This document shows positions 15,101 through 22,622 of a DNA stretch of 64,000 nt, in pieces. Made by a program: the position numbers and the translations under genes. The stretch spans positions 310,001 to 374,000 of the forward strand of contig JAGVSM010001184.1 of the NCBI GenBank assembly GCA_022494885.1, in the 5' to 3' direction. A model generated the notes under the pieces. It ran no database searches. It had not been told where the DNA came from and was given only the letters and a program-made list of their open reading frames with translations. How positions within the stretch are numbered: the stretch's first letter is position 1; each line of letters starts with the position of its first letter. This stretch comes from Micrasema longulum (taxonomy: Eukaryota > Arthropoda > Insecta > Trichoptera > Brachycentridae).

Positions 15101-15371
15101 CTCTTAGAAGATTCAATAAAAGCAGAATAACAGATGATCGAGATACGCTCCATTTTATTATTTTTATTCAACAAAGATGATGATTTAAAAAAAATAAAAA
15201 ATACAATTTAAAGATTAATGTCTCTTTGCAGGTCGCACAATTCTTACTCTGTACATCATGAGTGATTGCTATTTGGGACTTGATCAGCAATACAATATCC
15301 AACTGGACGTAATAGAGCCAATTCCTGGGGATCAGTCTTTCATCTCCTTTATCCCCTCTGCTGAGAAATAA
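120..15371 (+). CDS. ASCC3: ASCC3 helicase, 3' part (23 exons, 1249 aa; 5' end lies outside the window)
   Basis: Large Ski2-like (Brr2-family) helicase of the ASC-1 complex, which splits stalled, collided ribosomes and acts with AlkB-type repair. Exons: 120-264, 604-740, 1543-1719, 1811-2036, 2275-2416, 2504-2615, 3153-3244, 3505-3581, 4415-4635, 5128-5230, 5923-6112, 6573-6726, 6921-7057, 7574-7790, 7875-8033, 8204-8345, 9942-10132, 11085-11275, 12038-12206, 13016-13303, 13691-13825, 14641-14845, 15232-15371. All phases agree and the sum is 3750 nt. The first exons carry the winged-helix/Sec63-like part of cassette 1 ([12 protein letters not shown]). The complete second cassette follows: Walker [10 protein letters not shown] at about residues 417-425 of this fragment, DEIH at 522-525, then QMMGRAGRP. 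The C-terminal Sec63-like region ends with [12 protein letters not shown]. No frameshift or internal stop was seen. The donor after 2036 (GTTTGT) is weak. Introns contain LINE, SINE and MITE pieces. It converges with ALG2. Sequence identity is strong; exon edges are by eye. Confidence 0.96.
880..1390 (+). mobile_element. Degenerate LINE 3' end (reverse transcriptase C-terminal region)
   Basis: Lies in an ASCC3 intron. With several frameshifts and stops, the + strand reads as the tail of a non-LTR retrotransposon ORF: a PVLTYGS block, a KKDE block, then a DWRS-like block followed by WRRMLEGA. It ends in a short ATGATGATGAT tract, a common RTE/CR1-like tail. It is a 5'-truncated dead copy; the clade is not certain. 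Confidence 0.7.
2670..2913. mobile_element. MITE with ~30-bp terminal inverted repeats (relative of 46509-46768)
   Basis: The left end CTCTGAGTAATAGGCGCTAC and the right end, read in reverse complement as CAGAGTTATAATGCGCTAC, match imperfectly. The interior is similar over its whole length to the element at 46509-46768 (both share an ACGGACAAAAA-type block and a TGTTGTTAAAC block). It has no coding capacity and sits in an ASCC3 intron. The sister copy has an 8-bp target duplication, so a hAT-type origin is likely. Confidence 0.65.
3640..4078 (+). repeat. LINE 3' end with AATAAATAAATA tail (family also at 49020-49235 and 50085-50395)
   Basis: The sequence from about 3818 (GTATAGCTTATGTTAGG) through GTGTCCTCGGCACG to the AATAAATAAATAAATA tail recurs twice in reverse orientation near 49.0-49.2 kb and 50.1-50.4 kb. 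A shared 3' region with an A-rich tail and a variable 5' end is the pattern of 5'-truncated LINE copies. The short ORF at its start (3647-3859) is not a host gene. Confidence 0.65.
4090..4330 (+). repeat. Possible decayed LINE ORF tail
   Basis: In broken frames the + strand gives phrases typical of the very end of LINE reverse-transcriptase ORFs (GRGKPRQE, then EDRDEWRRC). Frameshifts and stops prevent a clean reading. It lies in the ASCC3 intron before the Walker A exon, directly after the LINE tail at 3640-4078. Confidence 0.35.
4820..4945 (+). repeat. SINE family A, 5' part
   Basis: Matches the head of the tRNA-derived SINE seen in full at 11495-11865: an ACAATTCTGTGTGTGAAATA block, a short GATGGCTACTC block and a CAGGCAAAAATCCTGAAT block, ending in (GATGAT)n. 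Confidence 0.6.
5300..5665 (+). mobile_element. LINE reverse transcriptase fragment (palm domain), defective
   Basis: One frame gives [13 protein letters not shown], then [20 protein letters not shown], a [17 protein letters not shown] block and, after a stop, [17 protein letters not shown]. These correspond to the NYR-SLL, Q-GFR-GR-D and DL-KA-D-VDR motifs of RTE/CR1-like reverse transcriptases. Stops are present and the catalytic YADD region is missing, so it is a dead fragment in an ASCC3 intron. Confidence 0.8.
5757..5915 (+). repeat. SINE family A, 3' half
   Basis: Contains the family blocks TAGTTCCTGAACTG, GACTGATCAAACTACCTTCA and TATGCAC, followed by GGAATGACGATGATAAC. Lies immediately upstream of the DEIH exon of ASCC3. 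Confidence 0.6.
7136..7330. mobile_element. Foldback/MITE element, ~200 bp (family also at 38556-38880)
   Basis: Near-palindrome. The left arm has AATCCACAAATT, AACCAGTGACTGGTTTCA and ATCTTCGAGACTA. The right arm repeats the inverse (TAGTCTCAAAGATGT, TGAAACTGGTCTCTGGTTATT, AATTTGTGGATT). The arms are about 80 bp with a short loop. The same ends recur at 38.6-38.9 kb and partially at 45690-45755. It lies in the ASCC3 intron after exon 6921-7057. Confidence 0.75.
8590..8712 (-). repeat. SINE family B (tRNA-derived), - orientation
   Basis: The reverse complement carries a tRNA-like head (GTGGTGTAGTGGTTAAGACG, fitting a pol III A box) and a degenerate B box. The body (ACCCAGGCTTTCG and flanks) matches the better preserved copy at 26866-27030. 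Confidence 0.55.
8806..8945 (+). mobile_element. LINE reverse transcriptase C-terminal fragment
   Basis: Reads [18 protein letters not shown], then in another frame [19 protein letters not shown] and RRMCDKT. This is the region after the catalytic palm in RTE/CR1-like LINEs. It is frameshifted. The matching end of a LINE ORF resumes at 9465, so 8946-9464 looks like a later insertion into the same copy. Confidence 0.75.
8946..9464. repeat. Unclassified ~500-bp insertion between two LINE pieces
   Basis: Starts with (AAT)n and contains a GCGCC ... GGGCGCTTTACA pair (about 8980-9026), then a moderately GC-rich stretch (9130-9330). It has no recognisable protein. It separates two LINE ORF segments that would otherwise be nearly contiguous, which argues that it is itself mobile. 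Confidence 0.4.
9465..9820 (+). mobile_element. LINE ORF 3' end with ATGATG tail
   Basis: After frameshifts it reads [18 protein letters not shown], then [32 protein letters not shown] and [10 protein letters not shown], the usual tail of insect LINE ORF2 products. It is followed by AGCATGATGATG. Dead copy in an ASCC3 intron. Confidence 0.75.
10248..10510 (+). mobile_element. MITE family M1 copy, interrupted by a LINE tail (10338-10425)
   Basis: The left end ACAACAGAGATGGAGAACAT through TTTACAGGGTTTATGACC matches the M1 terminal repeat. It is then broken by the reverse complement of a LINE 3' end (GACACTGGCTAGAACACCCC, as at 21938-21990) and resumes with CACACTGCGTAACATTC. Lies in the ASCC3 intron after exon 9942-10132. 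Confidence 0.65.
10640..10860. repeat. Dispersed repeat (relatives at 16120-16400 and 56530-56700)
   Basis: Shares the blocks ATCTATCACAACACTATCAT, TTTTCATTA and a terminal CTTCCT with 16120-16400. That copy shares its second half with 56530-56700. No ends or coding capacity were resolved. Confidence 0.4.
11495..11865 (+). repeat. SINE family A, near full-length (~370 bp)
   Basis: Best copy of the family. It begins with ACAGTTCCGTGTGTG, followed by CAGGTAAAAATCCTGAAT, then a tRNA-like segment with a B box (GGTTCGATTCC) at about 11650. The body includes TGAAATATT, CTGAAGCATAAGACTGACCA and GATCGAGATACGCTGC, and it ends in (GATGAT)n. Other pieces: 4820, 5757, 12478, 13345, 14265, 15125, 29440, 34262, 35580, 40100 and 63800. 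All are on the + strand. Confidence 0.75.
12478..12640 (+). repeat. SINE family A, partial
   Basis: Has the tRNA-like head AAGTGTAGCGGTAAGCGTG and a degraded B box (GGGTTTAGTTCC), then GTTGATGTGAAATATTT and the GACTGGCATCTGATC block. Confidence 0.55.
12698..12880. repeat. Two direct copies of a ~45-bp unit, 130 bp apart
   Basis: GCCAATTTAGACATACCACA at about 12702 and GCCAAATTTAGACTTACGAT at about 12832 are each followed by AGTGTNCTTCTG and GGGxGTG. The spacing suggests a local ~130-bp duplication within the ASCC3 intron. Function unknown. Confidence 0.45.
13345..13605 (+). repeat. SINE family A, degraded
   Basis: Head blocks GTTTGTGAAATATG and GCTACTCTCAGGCAAAAATC and tail blocks GTGCTCTATACACCATTAGG and GATAATGATGATGG are recognisable; the middle is decayed. 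Confidence 0.5.
14265..14512 (+). repeat. SINE family A
   Basis: tRNA-like head (GCATTTGCTTACCATGCAAG, then GGGTTTGGTTCC). The body matches 34262-34530 closely over TTGATATGAAATA, TTTTTACACTAGAATATTTC, AGCGTAAGACTGATCA and GCACCATTAGGTG, with a GATGATGAATG tail. Confidence 0.7.
14859..15012 (+). mobile_element. MITE family M1 copy, starting 14 nt inside an ASCC3 intron
   Basis: TATTACAACAGAGATGAAGA through TTTACAGGGCTTATGACC to ATGTTTGAACATCTATATT matches the M1 family. The intron begins at 14846 with GTAATAATC, so the element terminus lies at intron position +14. The right terminus is not preserved. Confidence 0.75.
15013..15108 (+). repeat. Dispersed repeat, inverted copy at 54475-54560
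   Basis: Contains CCCAAAGAATTCCAAGTTGT, GACTAATCTACACATTCT and GGCATTGGGGCA. The reverse complement (TGCCCCAATGTCC, AGAATGTGTAGATTAGTC, ACAACTTGGAATTCTTTGGG) lies at 54490-54555. A short SINE A tail piece follows at 15125-15170, so almost the whole of this ASCC3 intron is repeat. Confidence 0.6.
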
Positions 15372-16860
15372 ACAAACACTATAGAAATTGAGGAACTACT
15401 GTCATTTTTTTAATGGATTTGCACCCTTAATTTTCAAACAAAAATGTGTGATATAAGCTTTGAACACTTTTTTGTATTGAGCAGCAAAAGAGGTTTTGTA
15501 GCATCCGACGTCATCACTCTAAAATCATGGTTGTTAACTCCTGCCTTAATTTGTATATACATAAGAACAATAGCTTCCCACTAGTCTTAAGTCAATGATG
15601 ATGAAACCCAATCACTGGTATAAAATATAAAAAAAGTGCGCAAAACACATATGACTAATTTATAAAAGGTAAATGTTTGTATTTAACGCCACATTTATTT
15701 ATTTTTCTTATGTACATAAAATCATTATTAAAAGTAATCCACAAAACAAAGTACACGTGCTAATATAATCAATGTTATCAAAAGTTGTGGATTCTTCTTG
15801 AATTGGTGATATCGGTTATAGGTATTTTTTATTTTAAAATCTTGAATAAGATTATGCTAGTAATCCAAATTTATACAAAATTGGAATGTTTAATTATTTT
15901 ATTTTTTTTAAATAAAATGGCGTTGCATAATAAATTGTATGCTTTTGCCAATGTCATGTTGAATTATTTTATAAACAAACTGGTTCACAGTACGCAACCT
16001 ATGTGAGCAGAGATAAATATTGTACATTGTATGTGTTCAACAACACAATGCAGTTTTTTTTAGTTTTTATTTATCGTATTAGTGCTATGATTTTTTTAAA
16101 GTTGTATATTTTTTAAATTACTTCGCATGCGAGGTTTCAAATTTTATTCCCCTTTTTCTCAATGAGTTCTGCTGATTCGTCAGTTGACTAGAAAAATGAC
16201 TGAGAAATCTATCGCAACTCTCTATCATTGGTTAATTTAGAAGAATTAGTGACATCATGCAAAGTAGTTCATTTTCATTAATTTTTTTCATACATATTCA
16301 AGAAACCCTACAATTTAATGCTCTAACTTTTACCGCATGTGAAAATACATTTTTTATATCCTAATTCCTGTAGGGCTTAACTTCCTTGTGTGTTGGATTT
16401 GTTTTTATATTATTTATAAATCTTATTTTGAAAAATATTGTTTTTGTATTTTTAACATTTGAATATAAAAAAAATAAATAAATGCCTTTGTACAAAATAA
16501 ATTAAATGAAAAAAAAAAAAACCCCTTTCATTTATCATATTAATCATGCAAAAAACGTGTTTCGATGTGTATTGACGGAAAGAATAAAGTTCACAAGCGA
16601 CATGTAGCCAATTTTACAGAAGAGCCAATGAAAGTTTTTTTAAAATTAGTTAAAAATCTCATATTTTTATTTATATGTATTTAAATAGTGTAGGAATCAC
16701 CAAAACAATATGTATTTATCGTTGTGCCAATGCTAAAGTCGTGAATCTGCATTTTTTAGTTAAATATACCACTAAAGTTTAGGGAAATGTCTCCTTTCGT
16801 ATTTTTTTTTATTTACAGATTTTCAGGAAACTTGTATTTAGAAAGAAACACAATAATTGT
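15372..16860. other. No gene seen: ASCC3 3' flank
   Basis: AT-rich sequence with no supported ORF. AATAAA occurs at 15911-15916 and is a possible ASCC3 polyadenylation signal. 16120-16400 resembles the dispersed repeat at 10640-10860. Poly(A)-like tracts near 16470-16520 suggest an old retroelement tail. Confidence 0.5.
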
Positions 16861-17155
16861 TGATCATTATTTATTAATATCATCAACAGAAAATACATCA
16901 CAATAAACATTTTCTGACGACAAAAATAAAAATGGTGATGTTTCTCTCTGAATTTGTTCATAGATATTTTCACATTTAGAATAAATATGCTTGTCATTTA
17001 TAAGAAAAGCAAGATCCTTTATGTCCCAGGATAATTTTATTTTCTTTTTGAACAAGGATTTCACTGAATATACTTTTATGTAGATTGATTTCTACATGAT
17101 TATGGAATGTATCTATTAATTTGAGGTAAATCTCATAATGCAACTTATTATTGGT
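16861..17155 (-). pseudogene. Decayed coding fragment of unknown origin
   Basis: The - strand reads codingly from about 17155: KLHYEIYLKLIDTFHNHVEI, then HKSIFSEILVQK. Near 17050 a shift into another frame continues IKLSWDIKDLAFLINDKHIY and ends FLSSENVYCDVFSVDDINK-stop at about 16867. The two parts overlap in different frames, which suggests a frameshifted exon or a transposon ORF. The upstream side is cut by the TIR element at 17155-17730. I do not recognise the protein. Confidence 0.35.
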
Positions 17156-17730
17156 CTGTAGCTCAATCACAAATAACTATCGCCGTGCTTAAAATCGTGC
17201 TAAGCATTTGAGCGATCACAATGAACAATAATGAACAATGAACATGCTTAAGTTATCGCAGTCATAAGTCAACGCTCGTGTCGGTTTGTTTTTTGTTTTC
17301 CTCGTAAATTAATACAGTTAATTGGCGAAAAATCGGCGTTTACAATAAAAAAATATACAAGATATTGCATTTGCAAAATAGTAAGGAGTATCTAACACAA
17401 AAAAGTGAAAATTAAATTACAATTACTATGGAGACTGCTCTTCTTGACATTTGGCTTGCCAACCGCCGGCTACGTGCAATGAATAGCATGATTAAAAATA
17501 AATAAATAAAACAGTTTGGGAATATTTTCCAAATTTACACCGGTGAAATTCAAATATGTGATTGCGCAGCAGATTATACGTCGCGAAACGTAAATATTTT
17601 GACATTTAATATAAGGTTTTCACGGATGTTCCATTGTGATCGCGAATACGATAAACAACCATGGTGAAAAATTGTTTTCACGTCGCTTATTAGCACGTCG
17701 ATAGTTATTTGTGATTGAACTACTGGTATC
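17155..17730. mobile_element. ~575-bp TIR element (non-autonomous DNA transposon)
   Basis: The left end GTAGCTCAATCACAAATAAC (continuing TATCG) and the right end, read in reverse complement as GTAGTTCAATCACAAATAAC (also continuing TATCG), form an imperfect inverted repeat of about 25-30 bp. The interior has no long ORF. The target duplication is not clear, so the superfamily is open. Confidence 0.7.
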
Positions 17731-18814
17731 TAATTAAAAACAATACAAGGGCATTCTAATATAAATAATAATAATGCAACATGTACATAATTTTAGTTAA
17801 AAATATTTACATTTTCCTTATAAATACAATAAAATTAAGACATGGCCAAAACAATATACACACCAGAATATAATTAATTTTAAAACACTCATTTTTTAAG
17901 AAAGTAAAATATGTAGCTCTAAAAATATAAATTCTTGAGGTCATCAAATAAAAAGAAGAAAACAGGTATGTATCAAATATGATTTTCTTTTTTTAAAAAT
18001 GCAGTTTATGAAAAATATTAAACAATATTTTATAACATAAAACACAAGGAATTTGGCAAGTTTTTTTACTATAACCACACAAAACAAAGGAAATTGATTA
18101 AATTAGTGTTTGCAATTTTACTATATTTCATATAAATGGTAATATATTTTTTAATATGTAAAATGATCACAAATGCTTTCAAATATATCACATTTAATAA
18201 TACATACATATTATAAAAAAGGTAAATTTGGTGTTATTTACATTTGAGTCCCACACTTTTGGAAGATTTCTCCATTACAAGTTCTTTGACTTAAATTACT
18301 TGAATTAATAATATTATATTTACAATAAACAATTTATGTTAGTTTGAGAGTTTAAAAAAAAAAATATTTACATCTGAAATACAGTGATAAACTCAACATG
18401 AAGACCATTCAATTTAAACCAAAATTATTCAGTAATTTAAGGCATAGAACGTTTGCTATTAATTAATGATTTTCACAAAATATCGCACACGTAGGAAAAC
18501 ACTTTCACAAGAAAAAGACATCATTGTAAGAGTCTAATAAAATTATTTCTGTAACGCCAGACTTGCTGTGTTACTACATATTTAAAAAAAAATCATATGA
18601 TAATGAATTATCCGTGGTATAATGACCTTTCAAAATAAATCAGTTGCTAAAAATCATACAAAATGTACATATTGCCTATTTGCCAGAATTTCTTCCAACT
18701 CCAAAGCTGTTTCCTGCAGAATGAGTATTTTTGACTTCTTTTGTGTTTTACTAGTGAGCAATATACCAATGTGATTTGGAAGTACTTTTAAGTTAATTCT
18801 TCCTTACAGTTATT
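17731..18814. other. No gene seen: downstream flank of ALG2
   Basis: AT-rich sequence without a supported ORF or recognised repeat. The part next to 18814 must include the 3' UTR of ALG2, which is transcribed leftward. Confidence 0.5.
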
Positions 18815-20089
18815 CTACTGGTTCTTTTTTTCCTTCTTTACGAGTTTGGCGGCAATTAAGCACTGTTGTTGTCTTTTGAGTATTCCATCTAATTGGTCGG
18901 TGAAGGCGTCAAACGAGAATTTCATTTCAAATCTTTTCCTCCCGGCTTCACCCATCCTTTCGCGGAGGTCAGCATCGGTGACCAATTTCTTTATGGCTAC
19001 TGCGAAGTTCGCAGGTTCCGGTTCACACAGGAAGCCAGTTACCTGCTGAACTATCGTCTCCGTAGGACCACCGGAGTTCACAGCTACAACGGGTTTGGCA
19101 AAATACATGGCTTCTAAAGGCACAATACCAAAATGTTCATTGGAAGGTGTGTAGATTAGAATATTGCAGTGATGCAACAGAGAAATTTTGTCTGTATCAG
19201 AAGGTGACTTCAAAAAAGTGACTTTATCATTCAATTTGAGCTTCGACGCTAATTCACACAGCTCTTCATAATGTTCCAAGTTCTCGTTGTTTATCGGATC
19301 GTATCCACCCGCCATTACAAGATGCACTTTCCTCCAGTCTTCCTCGGAAAGTAGCTCTTGAAGAGAATGCAGGGAATGCAACGCGAGTCCTAAATTTTTC
19401 TTCCTCTCGTATCTGTTTATGGAAAGCAGCAATATGGCCCCCGGTTGAACTCGCAAAACTTTATCTATATTTTTCGCAGTAGACTTATCGAAAAATTCCG
19501 TGTTGATAGAAGGGTAACAGATATCGGGAACTTCGGAAATCTTTTTAAAAGCTTCACTGTATACCCGAGCAGTGTATTTACTGTTGACGAGCACCTTATC
19601 AGCTTTGGAAGTGCTAACTTCTTCTAGCCAGTTCAGTGGCATTCTATACAACTGTTTCATGAAACCACCTTTAGTTGTTAGAAGTTTATCTGGATGATGA
19701 CAGTAATAAACCACTCTGAAATTTCCTTTCGCCCATTTTATCAATGGTATGCAAAGCGAAATAAGATCGCAGAATATCAGTGACGGTTCGAGAATTGGAA
19801 TAACGTACCAAGCTAAGTATATCGCTGCATAAACCATCCTCGTGTAAGCGCAAAGCGCTTGAAATCTTCCAAAAACGGATCTAGGAAGCCAATCTCCGAC
19901 CACTGTCACTGGAAACGTTCCATCTCTTGTTTCCGCGAAGCAATGCCCTTTATCATGATGATTAGTGTAGAAACTCACTTCGTGTCCCTTTTTCTTGAAT
20001 GCGAGCGCTGCATCTACCACGAGTCTCTCTGCGCCACCTATGCCGAGATCGGGATGAAGAAATATAATCTTAACCATTGTGTTTCTCAA
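18815..20089 (-). CDS. ALG2: ALG2, alpha-1,3/1,6-mannosyltransferase
   Basis: Glycosyltransferase family 4 enzyme of N-glycan assembly. On the cytosolic face of the ER it adds the second and third mannose from GDP-mannose to Man1GlcNAc2-PP-dolichol. The single exon encodes 424 residues, close to the human enzyme (416). Visible motifs: HPDLGIGGAER at 12-22 (donor-site glycine loop), a hydrophobic membrane-associating stretch at about 84-118, YYCHHPD at 128-134, INRYERKKN at 224-232 and the GT4 EX7E-type EHFGIVPLE at 318-326, then AVNSGGPTET. Two in-frame ATGs lie at residues 1 and 5; MVKIIFLHPD from residue 5 is an equally reasonable start. The last four residues are KKNQ, fitting a KKXX ER-retrieval signal. 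No introns or damage. Convergent with ASCC3, divergent from FKBP2. Confidence 0.97.
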   Translation of the reverse strand: MRNTMVKIIFLHPDLGIGGAERLVVDAALAFKKKGHEVSFYTNHHDKGHCFAETRDGTFPVTVVGDWLPRSVFGRFQALCAYTRMVYAAIYLAWYVIPILEPSLIFCDLISLCIPLIKWAKGNFRVVYYCHHPDKLLTTKGGFMKQLYRMPLNWLEEVSTSKADKVLVNSKYTARVYSEAFKKISEVPDICYPSINTEFFDKSTAKNIDKVLRVQPGAILLLSINRYERKKNLGLALHSLHSLQELLSEEDWRKVHLVMAGGYDPINNENLEHYEELCELASKLKLNDKVTFLKSPSDTDKISLLHHCNILIYTPSNEHFGIVPLEAMYFAKPVVAVNSGGPTETIVQQVTGFLCEPEPANFAVAIKKLVTDADLRERMGEAGRKRFEMKFSFDAFTDQLDGILKRQQQCLIAAKLVKKEKKNQ

Positions 20090-20396
20090 TTATTACCCAT
20101 ATCCTTTCGAAAAATATTTTATCTTATATTAATAGTATTAAAGGATTGTGAAACGAGTTCTATTGATACAAATGTTTGAAAAATAACTATCTAAACCACC
20201 AGCGTAAATCTTTGTTTTGAAAAATATTTTCTATAAACGTCAAACGCAAACGTCAAACCACAGATTATACACACGTCAAACTATCAAATAATCTATATAG
20301 TAAAGCAAATCTCTGTTACACATATTGCCCTCGTTCAAAATCAAAATATTTTTCCACGTGATTATTGTCTATGATTTCGTAATAAATAAAAAGAAG
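20090..20396. promoter_or_regulatory. Presumed ALG2 upstream/promoter region
   Basis: About 300 AT-rich bases between the ALG2 start and the pogo-like element. No TATA box or other element could be assigned with confidence. Called only from position. Confidence 0.3.
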
Positions 20397-20859
20397 TAGG
20401 GGAACCCGGGGCGAAACGGGGTAGCTAAACTTCGATTGCAATTTGTGAGAGTTTGAAATGAATAACTTCATTATTTGTCTATTTGAACGTTTATTTACTT
20501 ATTTATCTACAAAAAAACAAGTGTTGGTTCCCTCCCCGGGGGCAAAATGGGAAATGAACCATGGACACAAAAGGGTTCTCGTCCCAATTATACAATACAA
20601 TATAATAATATTATTTGCATGTTGTATGAGATATGAGACTTGTCTCATAATGACTAGTCATCGGAGCAATGAAGTCCTCTCCAATTAACGCTTTACAGGT
20701 AGAGGTTTCTGATGCCCCACTCTGCCCATCTCTGACCGTGTGACATCACCATTCTTTTGGTTCTATAAACCGCCCCTTTTACTAGTCAACAGTTTTAATT
20801 TTTACAAATCTTTTGAATTTAACATTAACCCTAAAGACTTTCTTCCCCTTTATTATTTT

Positions 20860-21990
20860 CCATTTAATGTTTCTATATACGCCCCAAATATTGAACTCAC
20901 ATTCGGAGTTGAAAGCCACCTACAGCCCCGGTGTACATTCAACCGTATTCGGTCGTCAAGATGGATAGGTTAGAAAATTATCTACACTGATAGATCTCGG
21001 TCAGATTCGCCATCTCAGACGAGTGCGGCCATATATTGTGAAAACAACGACTCTCAAAGATTGTACAAATTGCACAATAATGCACCCGTATTTACAGCGG
21101 AATGCATTGCAATCAGAGAAACTGTCAAGTACGCTTTAAGCTTGCAATATAGCAAGTTTCTTATCCTGTCAGATTCTCTGAGTGCCTTACAAAAAAATCA
21201 AATCTCTCCCCATCTTCTTATCCCGAAGACGAACTCTGCATGGTGACTCGATTTCTTCTGTATTTATCAGAGGCATCTATCCCTAGCCATTGTGGAATTC
21301 CCGGTAGCGAAAAGGTGGACGCGTTGGCAAAGGATGCGGTCCATTCCGGGAATCCTGCCTACAGTAACTTCCTACCACTAGGTGATATCCTTGTTATGAC
21401 AAAGGAGAAACAAATTCGCACATAGCAAGAATATTGGGTAGCCTCCTCCCAAGTCAAGGGAAGACACCTTTTCCAATTGAAACCAAATGTAACAGAAAAA
21501 CCTTGTTTATCCAAAGTGATTCTGAACAAATTCGATACATTTTTTATATGCAGAATGCGCATTGGACATTGTTGTAATGGTTCTCATTTGTTTAGAATCC
21601 ATATCCGGGACTCTGCCATGTGCAAAAGTCAGCTTGAGGAGGAAGATCTCAATCATGTTTTCTTTGGATGCCCATAAATGATTGTTATCCCGAGTTCCTA
21701 TTTGACCTCTCCGATATCAGCGTCCTATTTCCTACTCATATTTTAACTCTCTTGTCCTCACCCAATAAACATATATTATAAATTTTATGTAAATATGTAG
21801 TTATAAATGGTATTAAGTTATAAATAAGTTATATATTATGTAAAGTGTATGTAATATTAAATACTAGCACAGTAACTTGTATGTATAGTACTAACACATG
21901 TGCAAATATTTAAATAAGTCAATCTCAAACTTGACACTGGCTAGAACAACCCAGTTAGGGGTGAAAAAGGCCAAAAAAAAACAACTTAGA
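20860..21990 (+). mobile_element. Jockey/I-group LINE 3' part with RNase H domain
   Basis: Broken frames on the + strand give an RNase H domain: YRSRSDSPSQTSAAIYCENN, then FTAECIAIRETVKYAL, FLILSDSLSAL, IPSHCGIPGSEKVDALAKDA, and the post-domain MRIGHC and EEEDLNHVFFGC blocks. The 3' UTR contains GACACTGGCTAGAAC and ends in an A-rich tail near 21973-21990. Stops and frameshifts make it inactive. A partial second copy on the - strand lies at 24465-24640. Confidence 0.85.
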
Positions 21991-22004
21991 AGAGGTGGTA
22001 AAGG

Positions 22005-22360
22005 TTGCTAGCATTTATTTTGTGTTTTTTCAGAATCTCATTGAGGAAATTTAAAAATTTAAATACTGCTACCCTGTTGAAACCCAAAATGCATGCTTCA
22101 GATGTTGCTTCTGGTTTTCTCAGACTTAAATCAGTGTGACGCTTCAAAAAACCTTTAATCTAGTCTTCTCCCGCCATTCCCAAAGTTTTGTTGAAATTAT
22201 GGCTGTTATTATTATTTTCTGCTAGCTGGTATACCAGTTGACGAAATTTTTTCTTTCTTAACTTTTTATTAACAAGAGCTTCTGGATTTTCCCGTCTTTT
22301 CCGAACATACCTATCAAGTGTTGATGATGGCACTAAGTACCGATAAGACGCCGCCATGTA
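22005..22360 (-). pseudogene. Pogo/Tigger-type transposase N-terminal fragment (CENP-B-like DNA binding)
   Basis: The - strand reads AASYRYLVPSSTLDRYVRKR, a psq/CENP-B-type helix-turn-helix, then FRQLVYQLAENNN and NFNKTLGMAGED. A TAG stop follows where the family has tryptophan. After it the same frame continues [20 protein letters not shown] and [13 protein letters not shown] single codon change therefore explains the break, but the catalytic DDE domain is absent: the LINE at 20860-21990 begins directly downstream. Part of the element at 20397-22622. Confidence 0.75.
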
Positions 22361-22622
22361 TCCTATTTCTTAACTTATGGCTGCATCAACAGCTCGATAC
22401 ATAGCATCTGCAGACCTGGAGTGCCAGGTGGTTTTTCTTATATATTTTCGCACCATCTGCAGTTGAAAAAGTGACGTTAGAGGTATAAAAGCGTAACCAA
22501 CAAACAAAGAAAATCACTTTCGCATTTATAATATTAGTTGGAAAAAGGATACCTACAAATATTTTAAGGGGCGGAACGGGGTACCACCCCGTTGTGCCCC
22601 ACCCATTGTGCCCCGACAGTAG

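Larger units (their letters stand above)
20397..22622. mobile_element. Pogo/Tigger-like DNA transposon remnant with GC-rich ends, broken by a LINE
   Basis: The left end (GGGGAACCCGGGGCGAAACG at 20400, then GGGT) and the right end (in reverse complement GGGGCACAATGGGTGGGGCA, then CAACGGGGT) are similar GC-rich inverted sequences in AT-rich surroundings. A transposase fragment lies inside (22005-22360) and a LINE is inserted at about 20860-21990. Next to the right end, 22569-22600 is itself a hairpin (GGGGCGGAACGGGGT opposite ACCCCGTTGTGCCCC). Exact termini are uncertain. Confidence 0.55.

Noticed and set aside
14859..15231. The whole ASCC3 intron as a single introner
   Set aside because: The intron contains at least three different repeat pieces and the acceptor is not at the MITE end, so the element does not span it from splice site to splice site.
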